Numbered from the stretch's first letter, positions 1 to 8,932 are shown. The stretch is DNA of 64,000 bases from Pseudomonadota bacterium (GCA_021845985.1 JAJZES010000012.1:233875-297874), one strand, 5' to 3'. Made by a program: numbers and translations. Notes: generated by a model not told the origin, from the letters alone.

Positions 1-1
1 G

Positions 2-1207
2 CATCGCGGGGAGCATTTTCGCCCGGTGCGGCGGACCCCAGGTCATCGCTGGGCGGAGCGGGCAGGCGCCAGCTTCGTCGAATCCGGGCCGTGGCTGCGC
101 GCCCAGTAGTTCGCTCAGACCGATGAGACGGATTGGTTGCGTTCGGTCAACCGCGAGGCCGAAGCGGTGCGCACCGGCGTCGGCCTGTGCGATGTCTCGA
201 CGCTCGGCAAGATCGAACTGGTCGGGCCGGATGTCGGGAGTTTTCTCGACTTTCTCTATATCAATACGATGTCCTCGCTGCCGGTCGGGCGCACGCGCTA
301 CGGGCTGATGCTGCGGGAGGACGGCTTCGCCTTCGACGATGGCACCGTGGCCCGACTCGCCGCCGAACGCTGGGTGATGACGACGACCACGGCCAACGCG
401 CCGTGCGTGCTGCAGCATATGGAGTATGTGCACCAGGTGCTGCGGCCCGAACTGGCCGTCGCTTTCGTCTCCGTCACCGACCGCTGGGCCCAGTACGCCA
501 TCGCCGGCCCGCGCGCGCGCGATGTCGTCGCTGTGCTGCTCGATCCCGGACAGGACGTGTCCGATGCCGCCTTCGGCCACATGGCATGCGGCGAGGTCCG
601 GCTGCTCGGCGGCCTCGGCGGGCGGTTGTTCCGCATCTCATTCTCCGGCGAGCGCGGCTACGAAATCGGCGTGCCGGCCGGGTTCGGTGAGACGCTGGCC
701 GAGCGGATCATGGCGGCGGGCGCACCCTGTGGCATCGTGCCGTACGGGCTGGAGGCGCTGTCGGTGTTGCGCATCGAGAAAGGGCATCCGGCCGGCGGCG
801 AGTTGAACGGGCAGACCACGGCAGGCGATCTGGGGTTTGCGCGGATGATGTCGTCGCGCAAGGATTTCATCGGCCGGGCGATGGCGCAGCGCCCGGCGCT
901 GCTGGCGGCGGATCGGCCGTCACTGGTCGGGTTGCGGCCGGTTGAGCGCGACGCCCGGCTGCGCGGCGGCGCCCATCTGCTCAAGCCCGATGCCCCGGCC
1001 GAGGCGGCGCATGATGAGGGCTGGATCACCTCGGTTGCGTTCTCGCCGACGCTTGGTCAATGGATCGGCCTAGCCATGCTGGCGCGTGGCCCGGCCCGGC
1101 TGGGCGAACGGGTGCGTGCTTTCGACCCGCTGCGCGGCGGCGACTGCGTCGTCGAAGTGTGCGCGCCATGCTTCATCGATCCGCAGGGGGAGCGGCTGCG
1201 TGGCTGA
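2..1207 (+). pseudogene. Sarcosine oxidase alpha-like subunit, C-terminal part, with in-frame amber codon
   Basis: The reading frame enters from the left edge and encodes the GcvT-like aminomethyltransferase half of a heterotetrameric sarcosine oxidase alpha subunit (or the related N-methylglutamate dehydrogenase subunit C). This half hands the oxidised methyl group to tetrahydrofolate. Homology is continuous through the frame, but codon 107-109 is TAG where the family has tyrosine in the WLRAQ-Y-F context. After it the frame is open for 365 codons with intact motifs (GVGLCDVSTLGKI, ELNGQTTA, VAFSPTLG). The stop therefore looks like a point nonsense mutation or a base-call error, not the gene's end. 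An ATG at 137 could restart translation, but would give only the C-terminal domain. The last 8 bases overlap the gamma-subunit start. The ELNGQTTA-type C-terminus differs from the second alpha gene at 14286, so the two are distinct paralogue classes and not a recent duplication. Confidence 0.75.
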
Positions 1208-1769
1208 TGTTTCGGCCTTTGCCGGCTGCCCGCCGGTGACCCCGACATTGCCGCAGCAGGCGGTGGCATCGGCGGTGGGGATGCTGTCGATCGTCTCGGT
1301 CACGGCATGGCGGGGACGCATCCCGGCGCTGGCGGCGGCGCTGCACGCCGGTTTTGGCCTCGACCTGGCGGCGGCCGGGCGGTGGACCGGGTCGGATGTT
1401 CTGGCCTGCATCTGGTCCGCACCCGGACATTGGCACATCCAGCGCCAGGGGTGCGGCAGGCTGGCGGACGATCTTGCCGCCGCGCTCGGCGCCGAGGCCG
1501 GGCAGATCGACGTTTCCGATGCGCGTGCGGCGCTGCGCATCAGCGGGCCGGGTGCCCCGGCGATGCTGGCGCGGTTGCTGCCGATCGACCTACACCCGCG
1601 CGCTTTCGCCCCGCAGCTTGCTGCGGCCAGGCTGGCCGGCCATATCAGCGTCCAACTGCGCCAGATCGACGCCGCGCCGAGCTACGAGATTGCCTGTTCA
1701 CGCAGCTACGCCGCCAGCCTGTGGCAGGCGCTGGCGACCGCCGGGGCCGGGGCTCTGCGTCTGGCGTGA
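1200..1769 (+). CDS. soxG: Sarcosine oxidase gamma-type subunit
   Basis: This 189-residue protein matches the small gamma subunit of heterotetrameric sarcosine oxidase, a folate-binding GcvT-like fragment that packs against the alpha subunit. Visible family features are the central APGHWHIQ segment, the DVSDARAALRISGPGA stretch (roughly residues 100-115) and the C-terminal YEIACSRSYAASLW segment. The start is a GTG at 1200, chosen because it overlaps the end of the upstream alpha gene by eight bases, as is usual in sox operons; the longer frame upstream is only the alpha gene's shadow. Because the upstream alpha gene carries a nonsense codon, this subunit may now lack a partner from its own operon. 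Sequence identity to the second gamma gene at 17251 is low. Confidence 0.8.
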   Translation: MADVSAFAGCPPVTPTLPQQAVASAVGMLSIVSVTAWRGRIPALAAALHAGFGLDLAAAGRWTGSDVLACIWSAPGHWHIQRQGCGRLADDLAAALGAEAGQIDVSDARAALRISGPGAPAMLARLLPIDLHPRAFAPQLAAARLAGHISVQLRQIDAAPSYEIACSRSYAASLWQALATAGAGALRLA

Positions 1770-1866
1770 CGCGGGCCGGAGCGTTTGCGCAGCCCCGAAC
1801 GGCACCTGGCCCAGCGCTGCGCTGCGTCGGCCGAGCCAAGCCGGCGGCTTGGCTGCGCGGCGGCCG

Positions 1867-2538
1867 CTATTCCCGGTGCAGCACCCGATGGGTGACGAAA
1901 TCGGCGAAATGGCCGGAGCGGAATCCGGCGCCCAGCGCCGCCGCGTCATAATCCTCGCGCAGCCAGTCGAGAAACGGCTTGCGCCCCTCCGCCTCGGCCG
2001 CGTAGCGCGCCAGGAAGGCGTCGAGCACGCCGGCGCGCGAGCGGTTCCAGTGGCCATAGCGGAGTGACAGTTGCTCGGCGGCCTGCGCCACCGTCGTGCC
2101 GTTGAGCAGCAGAAACACGGCGGCGGCAAACCCGGCGCGGTCGGCGCCGGATTTGCAATGCACCAGAACCGGCGGCGGCGCGGTCGCGAAGGCGTCGGCC
2201 AGCGCCAGTACTTGGCAGCGCTGCGGCGGCCGGCCGCTCGACATCGCCACGTCAATGAAGGTCAGGCCGAGCCGTGCCGCCTCCGCCCGCGACAGCGCGT
2301 CCGAACCGTTGCCGCAGGCGCCGCGCAGATTGATCAGTGTGCGCAGCCGGTGACGGCGCACCAGTGCGGCCAGCCGCCATGGCGGCGGATGATTGCAGCG
2401 ATAGAGCCGCCCCGGCACCACGGTCGCAAAATTGCTCCACGCCAGGCGCAGCAGGCCGTGATCGACCAGCAGGCTGTCGGCCCAGGCGAGTGCCCGCCCC
2501 CGCGGGGACATCAGATCGCCGCGAAAGATCGTGTCCAT
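1867..2538 (-). CDS. Dual-specificity/tyrosine phosphatase family protein
   Basis: A 223-residue cytoplasmic protein with the cysteine phosphatase signature HCKSGADRAG; the nucleophilic Cys is about residue 128 and the phosphate-binding Arg about 134. A candidate general-acid region lies before it around FIDVAMSSGRPP. It belongs to the DSP-PTPase group that is often annotated beside polA in alphaproteobacteria; the substrate is unknown. The start at MDTIFRGD is preferred because the longer frame runs into the end of polA; MSPRG at 2511 is an alternative. It lies 61 bp downstream of polA on the same strand and may be co-transcribed with it. No signal peptide is visible. Confidence 0.8.
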   Translation of the reverse strand: MDTIFRGDLMSPRGRALAWADSLLVDHGLLRLAWSNFATVVPGRLYRCNHPPPWRLAALVRRHRLRTLINLRGACGNGSDALSRAEAARLGLTFIDVAMSSGRPPQRCQVLALADAFATAPPPVLVHCKSGADRAGFAAAVFLLLNGTTVAQAAEQLSLRYGHWNRSRAGVLDAFLARYAAEAEGRKPFLDWLREDYDAAALGAGFRSGHFADFVTHRVLHRE

Positions 2539-2599
2539 GCGTATCGAGGTGTCGCCCGTCCGGTTGCGATGCCGGACATGAGCATTGCCTGAGCACCGA

Positions 2600-5365
2600 T
2601 CAATGCGCCGTGGCCCAGCTTGGTCCGATGCCGGTTTCGACCACCAGCGGGACGCTGAGCGTCGCCGCCGCCTGCATCGCCGTGCGGGCGACCGTTGCGG
2701 TCGCCTCGGCGGTATCCGCCGGCGCCTCGAACAACAATTCGTCGTGCACCTGCAGCAGCATGCGCGCCGGCACCCCGGCGGCGGCCAGTGCCGCGGGCAG
2801 ACGCACCATCGCCCGTTTGATGATGTCGGCCGCCCCGCCCTGCAGCGGCGCGTTGATCGCCTGCCGCTCGGCATAGCCGCGGCGGGCCGGGTTCTTGTCG
2901 GCAATACCGGGGATCCAGCAGCGCCGGCCGAACGGCGTCAGCACGAAGCCGTTGGCCCGTGCTTCCTCGCGCGCCCGCTCCATATAGGTGCGAATACCGG
3001 GATAGCGGGCGAAATAGGCATCGATATAGGCGCGCGCCTCGCCCGGCGGGATTTGCAATTGCCGCGCCAGGCCGAAGGCGCTGATCCCGTAGATGATGCC
3101 GAAATTGATCGCCTTCGCCCGCCGTCGCGTCATCGGGTCCATGCCCGCCATCGGCACGCCGAACACCTCGCTGGCGGTGCGCGCGTGAATATCCTCCCCG
3201 GCGGCAAAGCTGGCGCGCAGCGCCGGGAGGTCGGCGACATGGGCGAGCAGGCGGAGCTCGATCTGCGAATAATCGGCACTGACCAGCAGATGCCCCGGCA
3301 TGGCGACGAAGGCGCGGCGAATGCGGCTGCCTTCATCGGTGCGGATCGGGATGTTCTGCAGATTGGGGTCGGTGGACGACAGCCGCCCGGTGCTGGCGAT
3401 GGCCATGGCGAAGCTGGTGTGCACGCGCCCGGTCTCGGGGTTGATCTGTTCGACCAGCGCATCGGCATAGGTCGATTTCAGCTTGGCGAGTTGGCGCCAG
3501 TCGAGCACCCGCGCCGGCAGCTCGTGGCCCTGTTCGGCGAGTCCCTGCAGCACCGAGGCGTCGGTGCCCCAGGCGCCGGTTTTCATCCGCTTCCCGCCAT
3601 GCAGGCCCATTTTGTCGAACAGCACTTCGCCGAGTTGCTTGGCGCTGCCGACATTGAACGGCTCGCCGGCCAGTCTCTGGATTTCTGTCTCGATCACCGC
3701 CATCCGGCTGGCGAAGTCCACCGACATGGCGCGCAGTTCGTCGGCATCGACGCTGATGCCGGCGCGCTCCATCGCCATCAGCACCGGCACCAGCCGCCGC
3801 TCGATCTGTTCATAGAGCGCCAGCGCATGATCCGGGCGCAGCCGCGGGCGCAGCGCTTGCCACAGCCGCAAGGTCACATCCGCATCCTCGGCGGCATAGG
3901 CGGTGGCGCGGTCGAGCGGCACCTCGGCGAAGCTGATCCGCGCCCGGCCGGTGCCGGTCACCTCGTCATAGGCGATTGGCGTATGGCCGAGATGCAGCCG
4001 CGCCAGTTCGTCCATGCCGTGGCCATGCGCGCCGGCATCGAGCGCGTAGGAGATCAGCATGGTGTCGTCGATCGCCGCCGCCTGCGCGGCCCCGGCGCGC
4101 GCCAGCATGGTCAGATCGAACTTGGCATTGTGGAATATTTTCAGCACCGAGGCGTCGGCCAGCAGCGGCACGAGCGCGGCGATGGCGGCGTCGGCGGGGA
4201 TCTGCTCGACCAGTCCGGCATGGCGCAGCGGCACGTAGCAGGCGCGGCCGGCTGCGGTGGCCAGCGACAGGCCGACCAGATTGGCGCGCATGGCGTCCAG
4301 CCCGTCGGTCTCGGTATCAAGGGCAACGAGGCCGGCTTGCGTCGCTTCGGCGATCCAGGCGGTCAGCGCCGCTAGGCTGCTGACCGTCGCATACGGGCCG
4401 AACGGCGGCGCATCGGCAACCGGCGCGGTCGCCGCCGGCGCGGCCTCGCTGTCCGCGGCGTCGCCATCGGCTGCTGCGTGGCCATCGAGACCGAGGCGCG
4501 TCAGGGTGGTGCGAAACCCCTGGGTGCGCAGCCATGCCGCGAGTTGCGCCGGGTCCGGCGCGCGCACCGCCAGCGCCGTGATCGGCTGCGGCAGCGGCAC
4601 GTCGTCGCGCAGCGTCACCAGCAGGCGCGACAGCCGCGCCGCATCGGCATGGGCGATCAGCATGTCTCGGCGCTTGGACGGCTTCATCGTCGGGGCGGCG
4701 GCGAGCACCCCGTCCAGGTCGCCGAACTCGGCGAGAAGCTGGGCGGCGTTCTTCGGGCCGATGCCGGGCACGCCGGGCACATTATCGACGCTGTCGCCCA
4801 TCAGCGCCTGGGCGTCGATCAGCCGGTCCGGGGCGACGCCGAATTTTTCCATCACCTCGGCCGGACCGATCGGCTTGTTTTTGATCGGGTCGAGCATCTC
4901 CACGCCGGGCCGCAGAAGCTGCATCAGGTCCTTGTCGGAGGAGACGATGGTGGCCCGCCCGCCGGCGGCGACGGCGGCGCGGGCATAGGAGGCGATGAGG
5001 TCGTCGGCCTCCCAGTCGGCCAGCTCGATCGACGCCACGCCAAAGGCAAGGGTCGCCTCACGCACCAGGGCGAATTGCGGGCGCAGCTCCTCGGGCGGCT
5101 CCGGGCGCTGCGCCTTGTATTGCTCATAGAGCCGGTTGCGGAAGGTGTGGCGGCCGGCATCGAAGATCACCGCGAGATGGGTGCCGACATGCTCGCGCCT
5201 GAGCTTGGCGAGCATGTTGGTGAAGCCGAACGCGGCATTGACCGGCACGCCGTCCGGCCGCGTCATCGGCGGCAGGGCGTGGAAGGCGCGGAAGATGAAG
5301 CCCGAGCCGTCGATCAGAACAAGATGCGGCGGCGCCGGATTGGGCGGGGCGCCATCGGGTGCCAC
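2600..5365 (-). CDS. polA: DNA polymerase I
   Basis: DNA polymerase I fills gaps and removes RNA primers. All three domains are present in about 921 residues, close to the usual 928. The N-terminal 5'-3' exonuclease begins at HLVLIDGSGFIFRAFHAL. The 3'-5' exonuclease keeps its DTETDGLD aspartate/glutamate pair, so proofreading is probably retained. The polymerase has motif A (DYSQIELRLLAHV), the O helix (RRRAKAINFGIIYG) and motif C (VHDELLFE). There is no ATG near the domain start; a GTG at 5365, four bases after the stop of the preceding zinc-finger gene, is chosen, with a TTG at 5386 as alternative. The zinc-finger gene upstream and the phosphatase downstream make a likely three-gene unit. 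Confidence 0.95.
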   Translation of the reverse strand: MAPDGAPPNPAPPHLVLIDGSGFIFRAFHALPPMTRPDGVPVNAAFGFTNMLAKLRREHVGTHLAVIFDAGRHTFRNRLYEQYKAQRPEPPEELRPQFALVREATLAFGVASIELADWEADDLIASYARAAVAAGGRATIVSSDKDLMQLLRPGVEMLDPIKNKPIGPAEVMEKFGVAPDRLIDAQALMGDSVDNVPGVPGIGPKNAAQLLAEFGDLDGVLAAAPTMKPSKRRDMLIAHADAARLSRLLVTLRDDVPLPQPITALAVRAPDPAQLAAWLRTQGFRTTLTRLGLDGHAAADGDAADSEAAPAATAPVADAPPFGPYATVSSLAALTAWIAEATQAGLVALDTETDGLDAMRANLVGLSLATAAGRACYVPLRHAGLVEQIPADAAIAALVPLLADASVLKIFHNAKFDLTMLARAGAAQAAAIDDTMLISYALDAGAHGHGMDELARLHLGHTPIAYDEVTGTGRARISFAEVPLDRATAYAAEDADVTLRLWQALRPRLRPDHALALYEQIERRLVPVLMAMERAGISVDADELRAMSVDFASRMAVIETEIQRLAGEPFNVGSAKQLGEVLFDKMGLHGGKRMKTGAWGTDASVLQGLAEQGHELPARVLDWRQLAKLKSTYADALVEQINPETGRVHTSFAMAIASTGRLSSTDPNLQNIPIRTDEGSRIRRAFVAMPGHLLVSADYSQIELRLLAHVADLPALRASFAAGEDIHARTASEVFGVPMAGMDPMTRRRAKAINFGIIYGISAFGLARQLQIPPGEARAYIDAYFARYPGIRTYMERAREEARANGFVLTPFGRRCWIPGIADKNPARRGYAERQAINAPLQGGAADIIKRAMVRLPAALAAAGVPARMLLQVHDELLFEAPADTAEATATVARTAMQAAATLSVPLVVETGIGPSWATAH

Positions 5366-5369
5366 CGCC

Positions 5370-5594
5370 TCAATGGCCGTGCTCAACGCCGGCGCCGGCG
5401 TTGAGCACGTAGAGGCGCGAGCAGTACGGGCACAGCACCTGATGCCCGTCGATGCGCAGGAACACCCGCGGATGGCCGAGCGGCCCGTCGCCGCCGTCGC
5501 AGGCGACCACCCGGTCATCGACATGGACGATCTCGGTCGGCGCGGCGGTGCCGACCGGCGGAGTCACGGCGTGGGTCGGCTGCGAATCCGGCAT
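5370..5594 (-). CDS. CHCC-type zinc-finger protein
   Basis: A 74-residue protein of the zinc-finger CHCC family related to the NDUFS6 accessory subunit of complex I. The metal ligands are visible in the second half: a Cys in VVACDGG, a His in the following GHPRVF segment, and the CPYC pair near the C-terminus. In alphaproteobacteria this small protein is thought to accompany complex I, but here it sits directly upstream of polA, four bases from the proposed polA start. It starts at MPDSQPT; the longer upstream frame lies antisense to the divergent hydrolase gene and is not used. Confidence 0.75.
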   Translation of the reverse strand: MPDSQPTHAVTPPVGTAAPTEIVHVDDRVVACDGGDGPLGHPRVFLRIDGHQVLCPYCSRLYVLNAGAGVEHGH

Positions 5595-5652
5595 GGAACC
5601 TCTCGGCAATCGGGGCCGATCCATGATACCCGTCGCCACCGTGCTTTCAACC

Positions 5653-6654
5653 ATGCCCTGTCCCGCGCCGCCGCTGCCGCGCCGCGCCGTTCTGGCCGGT
5701 GGCGCGGCGCTGGCCGTGTCCGGCTGCGTCGGGTTGGCGTTGCCGCCGCCGGGCGCGCCGTCGGTGACCGATGGCACCTTCACCCTGCGCGACGGCGCCC
5801 GCCTGCCCTATCGCCGCTGGCTGCCGGAGGCGGAGCCGGCGGCGGTGGTGTTGGCGCTGCATGGCTTCAACGACAGCCGCGATGCCTGGGAGATTCCGGC
5901 CGTCGAGCTGACCGCGGCGGGGCTGGCGATCTATGCGCCCGATCAGCGCGGCTTTGGCGCCGCGCCGGGGCGTGGGCGCTGGGCCGGCACCGCGACCATG
6001 GTGGCCGACGCCGCCGAGCTGGCCGGACAGGTGCGGGGCCGGCATCCGGCGGCGCCGCTGCTGCTGATGGGCGAGAGCATGGGCGGCGCGGTGCTGATGT
6101 GCCTTGCCGCGGGTCCGCTGGCGCCGGTCGGTGCGCGCTATGTGCTGGTGGCGCCGGCGGTGTGGGGGCGGGCGGAGATGAACGTGTTCCTGCGCGGCTC
6201 GCTGTGGCTCGGCGCGACGATGGTGCCGTGGCTGGCGCTGAGCGGCGCGCCGGTGCAGGTGACGGCAAGCGACAACCACGCGGCGCTGGTGCGCCTGTCG
6301 CGCGACCCACTGACCATTCACGCGACGCGCATCGACACGCTGCGCGGTCTGGTCGATCTGATGGACACGGCGCAGGTGGCGGCGGCGCAGTTCCGCGCAC
6401 CGGGACTGTTTTTATATGGCGGCCACGACGAACTGGTGCCGAAAGCGGCGATGGCGGCAATGTGGGCCCGCCTGCCGCGCGGCGAGGGGGCGGCACTGGC
6501 CTATTACCCGGACGATTATCACCTGATGCTGCGCGACCTGCACCGGTCGGTGCCGCTGGGCGACATCATCTCCTGGCAGCGGACCCCGGCGGCACCGCTG
6601 CCCTCCGGCGCCGACGCGGCGGCGGCGCAGTGGCTGGCCCGGCGCGAGGCGTGA
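5653..6654 (+). CDS. Alpha/beta hydrolase, monoacylglycerol lipase-like lipoprotein
   Basis: A 333-residue serine hydrolase of the lysophospholipase/monoacylglycerol lipase type. The N-terminus has twin arginines and a hydrophobic stretch ending in the lipobox-like AVSGC (Cys about 25), so it is probably a membrane-anchored lipoprotein. The catalytic nucleophile is in GESMGG (Ser about 142), the acid is probably in YGGHDELVP and the base in DDYHLML. The helical insertion typical of lipid-active members follows the nucleophile. The start at MPCPAPP puts the signal peptide in the right place; MIPVAT at 5623 is an alternative. It is divergent from the zinc-finger/polA group with 58 bp between. 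Exact substrate is not deducible. Confidence 0.8.
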   Translation: MPCPAPPLPRRAVLAGGAALAVSGCVGLALPPPGAPSVTDGTFTLRDGARLPYRRWLPEAEPAAVVLALHGFNDSRDAWEIPAVELTAAGLAIYAPDQRGFGAAPGRGRWAGTATMVADAAELAGQVRGRHPAAPLLLMGESMGGAVLMCLAAGPLAPVGARYVLVAPAVWGRAEMNVFLRGSLWLGATMVPWLALSGAPVQVTASDNHAALVRLSRDPLTIHATRIDTLRGLVDLMDTAQVAAAQFRAPGLFLYGGHDELVPKAAMAAMWARLPRGEGAALAYYPDDYHLMLRDLHRSVPLGDIISWQRTPAAPLPSGADAAAAQWLARREA

Positions 6655-6697
6655 GACGCTTTCCTTCCCGCCGGTTCTGCGCTAAGCGGAACCCCAC

Positions 6698-6774
6698 GGA
6701 CCCGTAGCTCAGCTGGATAGAGCGTCGCCCTCCGAAGGCGAAGGTCGCACGTTCGAATCGTGTCGGGTCCGCCA
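6698..6774 (+). tRNA. tRNA-Arg (anticodon CCG)
   Basis: A 77-nt cloverleaf with a seven-pair acceptor stem (GGACCCG with CGGGTCC), G discriminator and encoded CCA. The D arm contains AGCTCAGCTGGATAGAGC, the anticodon stem is TCGCC/GGCGA with loop CTCCGAA (anticodon CCG, reading CGG), and the T loop is GTTCGAATC. Accessory and insertion-sequence DNA starts immediately downstream, in line with tRNA genes being common integration sites. Confidence 0.97.
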
Positions 6775-6884
6775 ATCTTTTCAAGTGCTTAAGGCCGAAT
6801 GAGCCGGTGCGGTCCGGGCGGCGGGGTAACATCGGGGTAACGCCAGCCAGCCGGAACCCTGGCGCGGCGCGCGCGTTCCGGGCG

Positions 6885-7295
6885 TCATCGGTCCTTGAAT
6901 GGCCGCAGCGGCGCCGGTGTCCAGCGATGCGGGATTTCAAACAGCATCGGCGGCCGGGCTGCACGGAAAGCATCAAGCATGCTCGGTAGCCAGCGGATAA
7001 CTCCGGCGGCCGTCTGCCAGTAGGGTTCTGGCGCCCAGCCACTCGCCAGGATGAACACAACCAAGCCGGACTGCTCCAAGGCGAGCCGTTCATGCGGCCG
7101 GGTGCGGAGCTTTCGGTCCTGCGTCAGAACGGCCCAGCCGCCTTGTGCGTGCAAGGCGGCGATCCAGTCCCGATCCGCGATGCCAGGGCCGAACCGCTCG
7201 GGAATGCTGATTGCCTCCCCGTTCTCAGGGGTCAGCAGGGCATGGACAGCACGGGCAAGGTGAGGCGACAGGTTCGCGTCGAGCGCAAGCTTCAC
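6885..7295 (-). CDS. PIN-like toxin (DUF5615/VapC45-type)
   Basis: A 136-residue protein with the compact PIN-like fold of DUF5615/VapC45 proteins, predicted RNases. Acidic residues expected of a PIN active site are seen in LALDANLSP (residues 3-11), GIADRDW and LTQDRKLRTRPHE. It begins with a GTG that overlaps the stop of the upstream DUF433 gene in a GTGA tetranucleotide; the longer frame upstream is only overlap with that gene. This arrangement, DUF433 antitoxin first and PIN-like toxin second, is that of the VapBC45 toxin-antitoxin system, so toxin function is inferred from family and context. It lies between tRNA-Arg and an insertion sequence, which suggests horizontal acquisition. Confidence 0.75.
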   Translation of the reverse strand: MKLALDANLSPHLARAVHALLTPENGEAISIPERFGPGIADRDWIAALHAQGGWAVLTQDRKLRTRPHERLALEQSGLVVFILASGWAPEPYWQTAAGVIRWLPSMLDAFRAARPPMLFEIPHRWTPAPLRPFKDR

Positions 7296-7978
7296 GCCGC
7301 CAAGGTCATCTCGAAGGCAGCCGCCTGCCGCACTGCATCTTCCGACGTGCCGAACAGCGCGGCGACGCGGCCGGCATTCCCGCCCTCCGCACGCAGGGCG
7401 TCGGCGAGGGCTTGCGTCGGCACGCCCGGTTCCACGATGGGGTGCCCGAAGGATCGCCGCGGGTCGAGCAGCACCAGCGGCATTTCCGGCCGCGGATGCC
7501 AAGCCCGGATCACATCCTCGGCCTCCAGATCGAATTCCGATCGGATGCTTTGGGCCAGCACATGAAGCATCACGTACTGGTGCGCCACCAGGTCGAGCGC
7601 CGTCCGGTCCCCGCTGCGGGCCAGCGTGTCGGCGAAGATCGTTACCCCGTCAGTCGAGAAACGCAGCCGGTGTCCGGCTTCGCTCAGCAGGTCGCGCCGC
7701 GCCTCTGCCGCCGCGTGCCGGATGGTCCGCCATGATACCCCGGCGCGCAGGAAGTGCCGGATGAAGCGAACTTCAATCAGCTCGCGAAAGGACAGTGCCG
7801 TCCTGCCTTCCACCTCCGGCAGCAGATGGCCGACTACCGCCGGCCGCCGCACCTTGCCGGTGCCGTGGCCATAGCCATGCACCCAGCCGCGGACCCGCGC
7901 CGGCGCCACTTCCGCGAGGCGGGCGGCTTCCGGGATGGAGTAGAGGCCGAGACCGATCAGGTTGGGGAAAGCGTTCAC
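7292..7978 (-). CDS. DUF433 antitoxin (VapB45-like) with N-terminal HTH
   Basis: A 228-residue protein with two recognisable parts. Residues about 13-35 (YSIPEAARLAEVAPARVRGW) resemble a MerR/helix-turn-helix module. The C-terminal fifty residues (GHPIVEPGVPTQALADAL onward, with GNAGRVAALFGTSEDAVRQA) match DUF433, a helix-turn-helix found in antitoxins. The middle section contains the LSFRELIEVRFIRHFLRAGVS segment typical of the long DUF433 proteins. It directly precedes and overlaps the PIN-like toxin by four bases, so it most likely neutralises that protein and represses the pair's promoter. The start at MNAFPNL is the first ATG; the upstream 245 bp up to the insertion sequence hold no other convincing gene. 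Confidence 0.75.
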   Translation of the reverse strand: MNAFPNLIGLGLYSIPEAARLAEVAPARVRGWVHGYGHGTGKVRRPAVVGHLLPEVEGRTALSFRELIEVRFIRHFLRAGVSWRTIRHAAAEARRDLLSEAGHRLRFSTDGVTIFADTLARSGDRTALDLVAHQYVMLHVLAQSIRSEFDLEAEDVIRAWHPRPEMPLVLLDPRRSFGHPIVEPGVPTQALADALRAEGGNAGRVAALFGTSEDAVRQAAAFEMTLAA

Positions 7979-8223
7979 GACGCGATTCTAGGGGGTAGGG
8001 CGTGACCACGGCAAGGTGGCCGCCCCCGTAAGCCGCGCCAGTTCGGCAACGCTTGGTCACGACGCGGGCTGCCGCGCCATCTCGATTCGGTTCGGCTTCA
8101 CGATTTCGGAAATGGGCCTGCCAGGGCGCCCCGACTGATCTTTTCTTCACGGCCATTGATGCGATCTATTCCCTTGCGGGGACAGGGTCACTCAATGAGC
8201 GCATCGGAAAATTTAGACTATAA

Positions 8224-8242
8224 GGGGCTGGCATAGGTAAGC
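8224..8242. repeat. Left terminal inverted repeat of the IS1595-type element
   Basis: Nineteen bases beginning GGGGCTGGCATAGG are the exact reverse complement of 8933-8951. This is the end downstream of the transposase stop codon. Confidence 0.9.
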
Positions 8243-8247
8243 GGGTT

Positions 8248-8910
8248 TCATTGCGGCCACACCCATCGTGTCAGGCACTTGAGAAGATTGCTAACAGGAC
8301 GGTAGTTGAAGCGCCATTCGCATTCTTTGAGGAACAGATGGAAGTGATGCCGGGGTATGCCGTTGTATCGGCGTAGGTGACGCTTGGCCTGGTTCCAGAA
8401 GTTTTCGATGCCGTTGATGTGGTTGTGGCGGTCAGCGACGAAGGCCTGAGTATGGTTGATCCTGACATGACGGAACTCAGAGACGTCGAGCACGTCGTAG
8501 GAGCGATAGCTGTCGGTATAGACGATGCTGTCCGGCTGGATGCGATCACGAATGATACCGACAAGCGTTGCGGCTTTGGTGTCTTGGATCATCACGGCGT
8601 GCACCTTTCCGCCACGCTTGAGGAGCCCGAAGACCGGCACCTTGCCGGCAGCTCCGCGCCCGCGCTTGCCCTTGCGGTAGCCACCGAAGTAGCTCTCGTC
8701 CACTTCAACGGCGCCACCGAGACAAGGCGTTTCCGCGGCGAGCTTGTCGGCAATCACTTCGCGCAGCTTGGTATAGAATAGGGTCGCAGTGTTGCGATTG
8801 ACGCCAATCAGTTCGGCTGCCGTTCGCGCTGGGACGCCAGCCACAAACTGCCCGATCAGAGCGCGTTGGATGCCTATCGGAAGTCGGCTGCGGCGACGAC
8901 GCTGTTCCAT
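8248..8910 (-). CDS. IS1595-family transposase
   Basis: A 220-residue DDE transposase of the IS1016/ISXO2-like group. Visible landmarks are an N-terminal helix-turn-helix (RTAAELIGVNRNTATLFYTKLR), the first catalytic Asp in EVDESYFGGYRKGKRGRG, the second Asp in IVYTDSYRSYD and the HINGIENFWNQAKRHLRRYNG segment holding the third acidic residue. The C-terminus (FHLFLKECEWRFNYR) is intact, so the protein is probably functional. ATG at 8910 is used; the frame can be extended four codons to a TTG. It lies between perfect inverted repeats. Confidence 0.9.
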   Translation of the reverse strand: MEQRRRRSRLPIGIQRALIGQFVAGVPARTAAELIGVNRNTATLFYTKLREVIADKLAAETPCLGGAVEVDESYFGGYRKGKRGRGAAGKVPVFGLLKRGGKVHAVMIQDTKAATLVGIIRDRIQPDSIVYTDSYRSYDVLDVSEFRHVRINHTQAFVADRHNHINGIENFWNQAKRHLRRYNGIPRHHFHLFLKECEWRFNYRPVSNLLKCLTRWVWPQ

Positions 8911-8932
8911 ATGACATATCAAGCCTCTATGT

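Noticed and set aside
2585..4375. 596-codon rightward frame opposite polA
   Set aside because: Antisense shadow of polA with biased composition and no motif.
6566..7093. Leftward 175-codon frame across tRNA-Arg
   Set aside because: It is the well-known spurious translation of an antisense tRNA-Arg (DPTRFERATFAFGG type) and has no protein character elsewhere.
8003..8156. Short leftward frame with RPISEIVKPNRIEMA-like segment between the toxin-antitoxin pair and the IS
   Set aside because: Needs a frameshift, no start or family recognisable; left unassigned.
8100..8160. Similarity of TTCGGAAATGGGCCTG near 8106 to CCGAAATGGCCTG at 8954 as a shifted IS target duplication
   Set aside because: Match is imperfect and over 100 bp from the left end of the element; probably chance.
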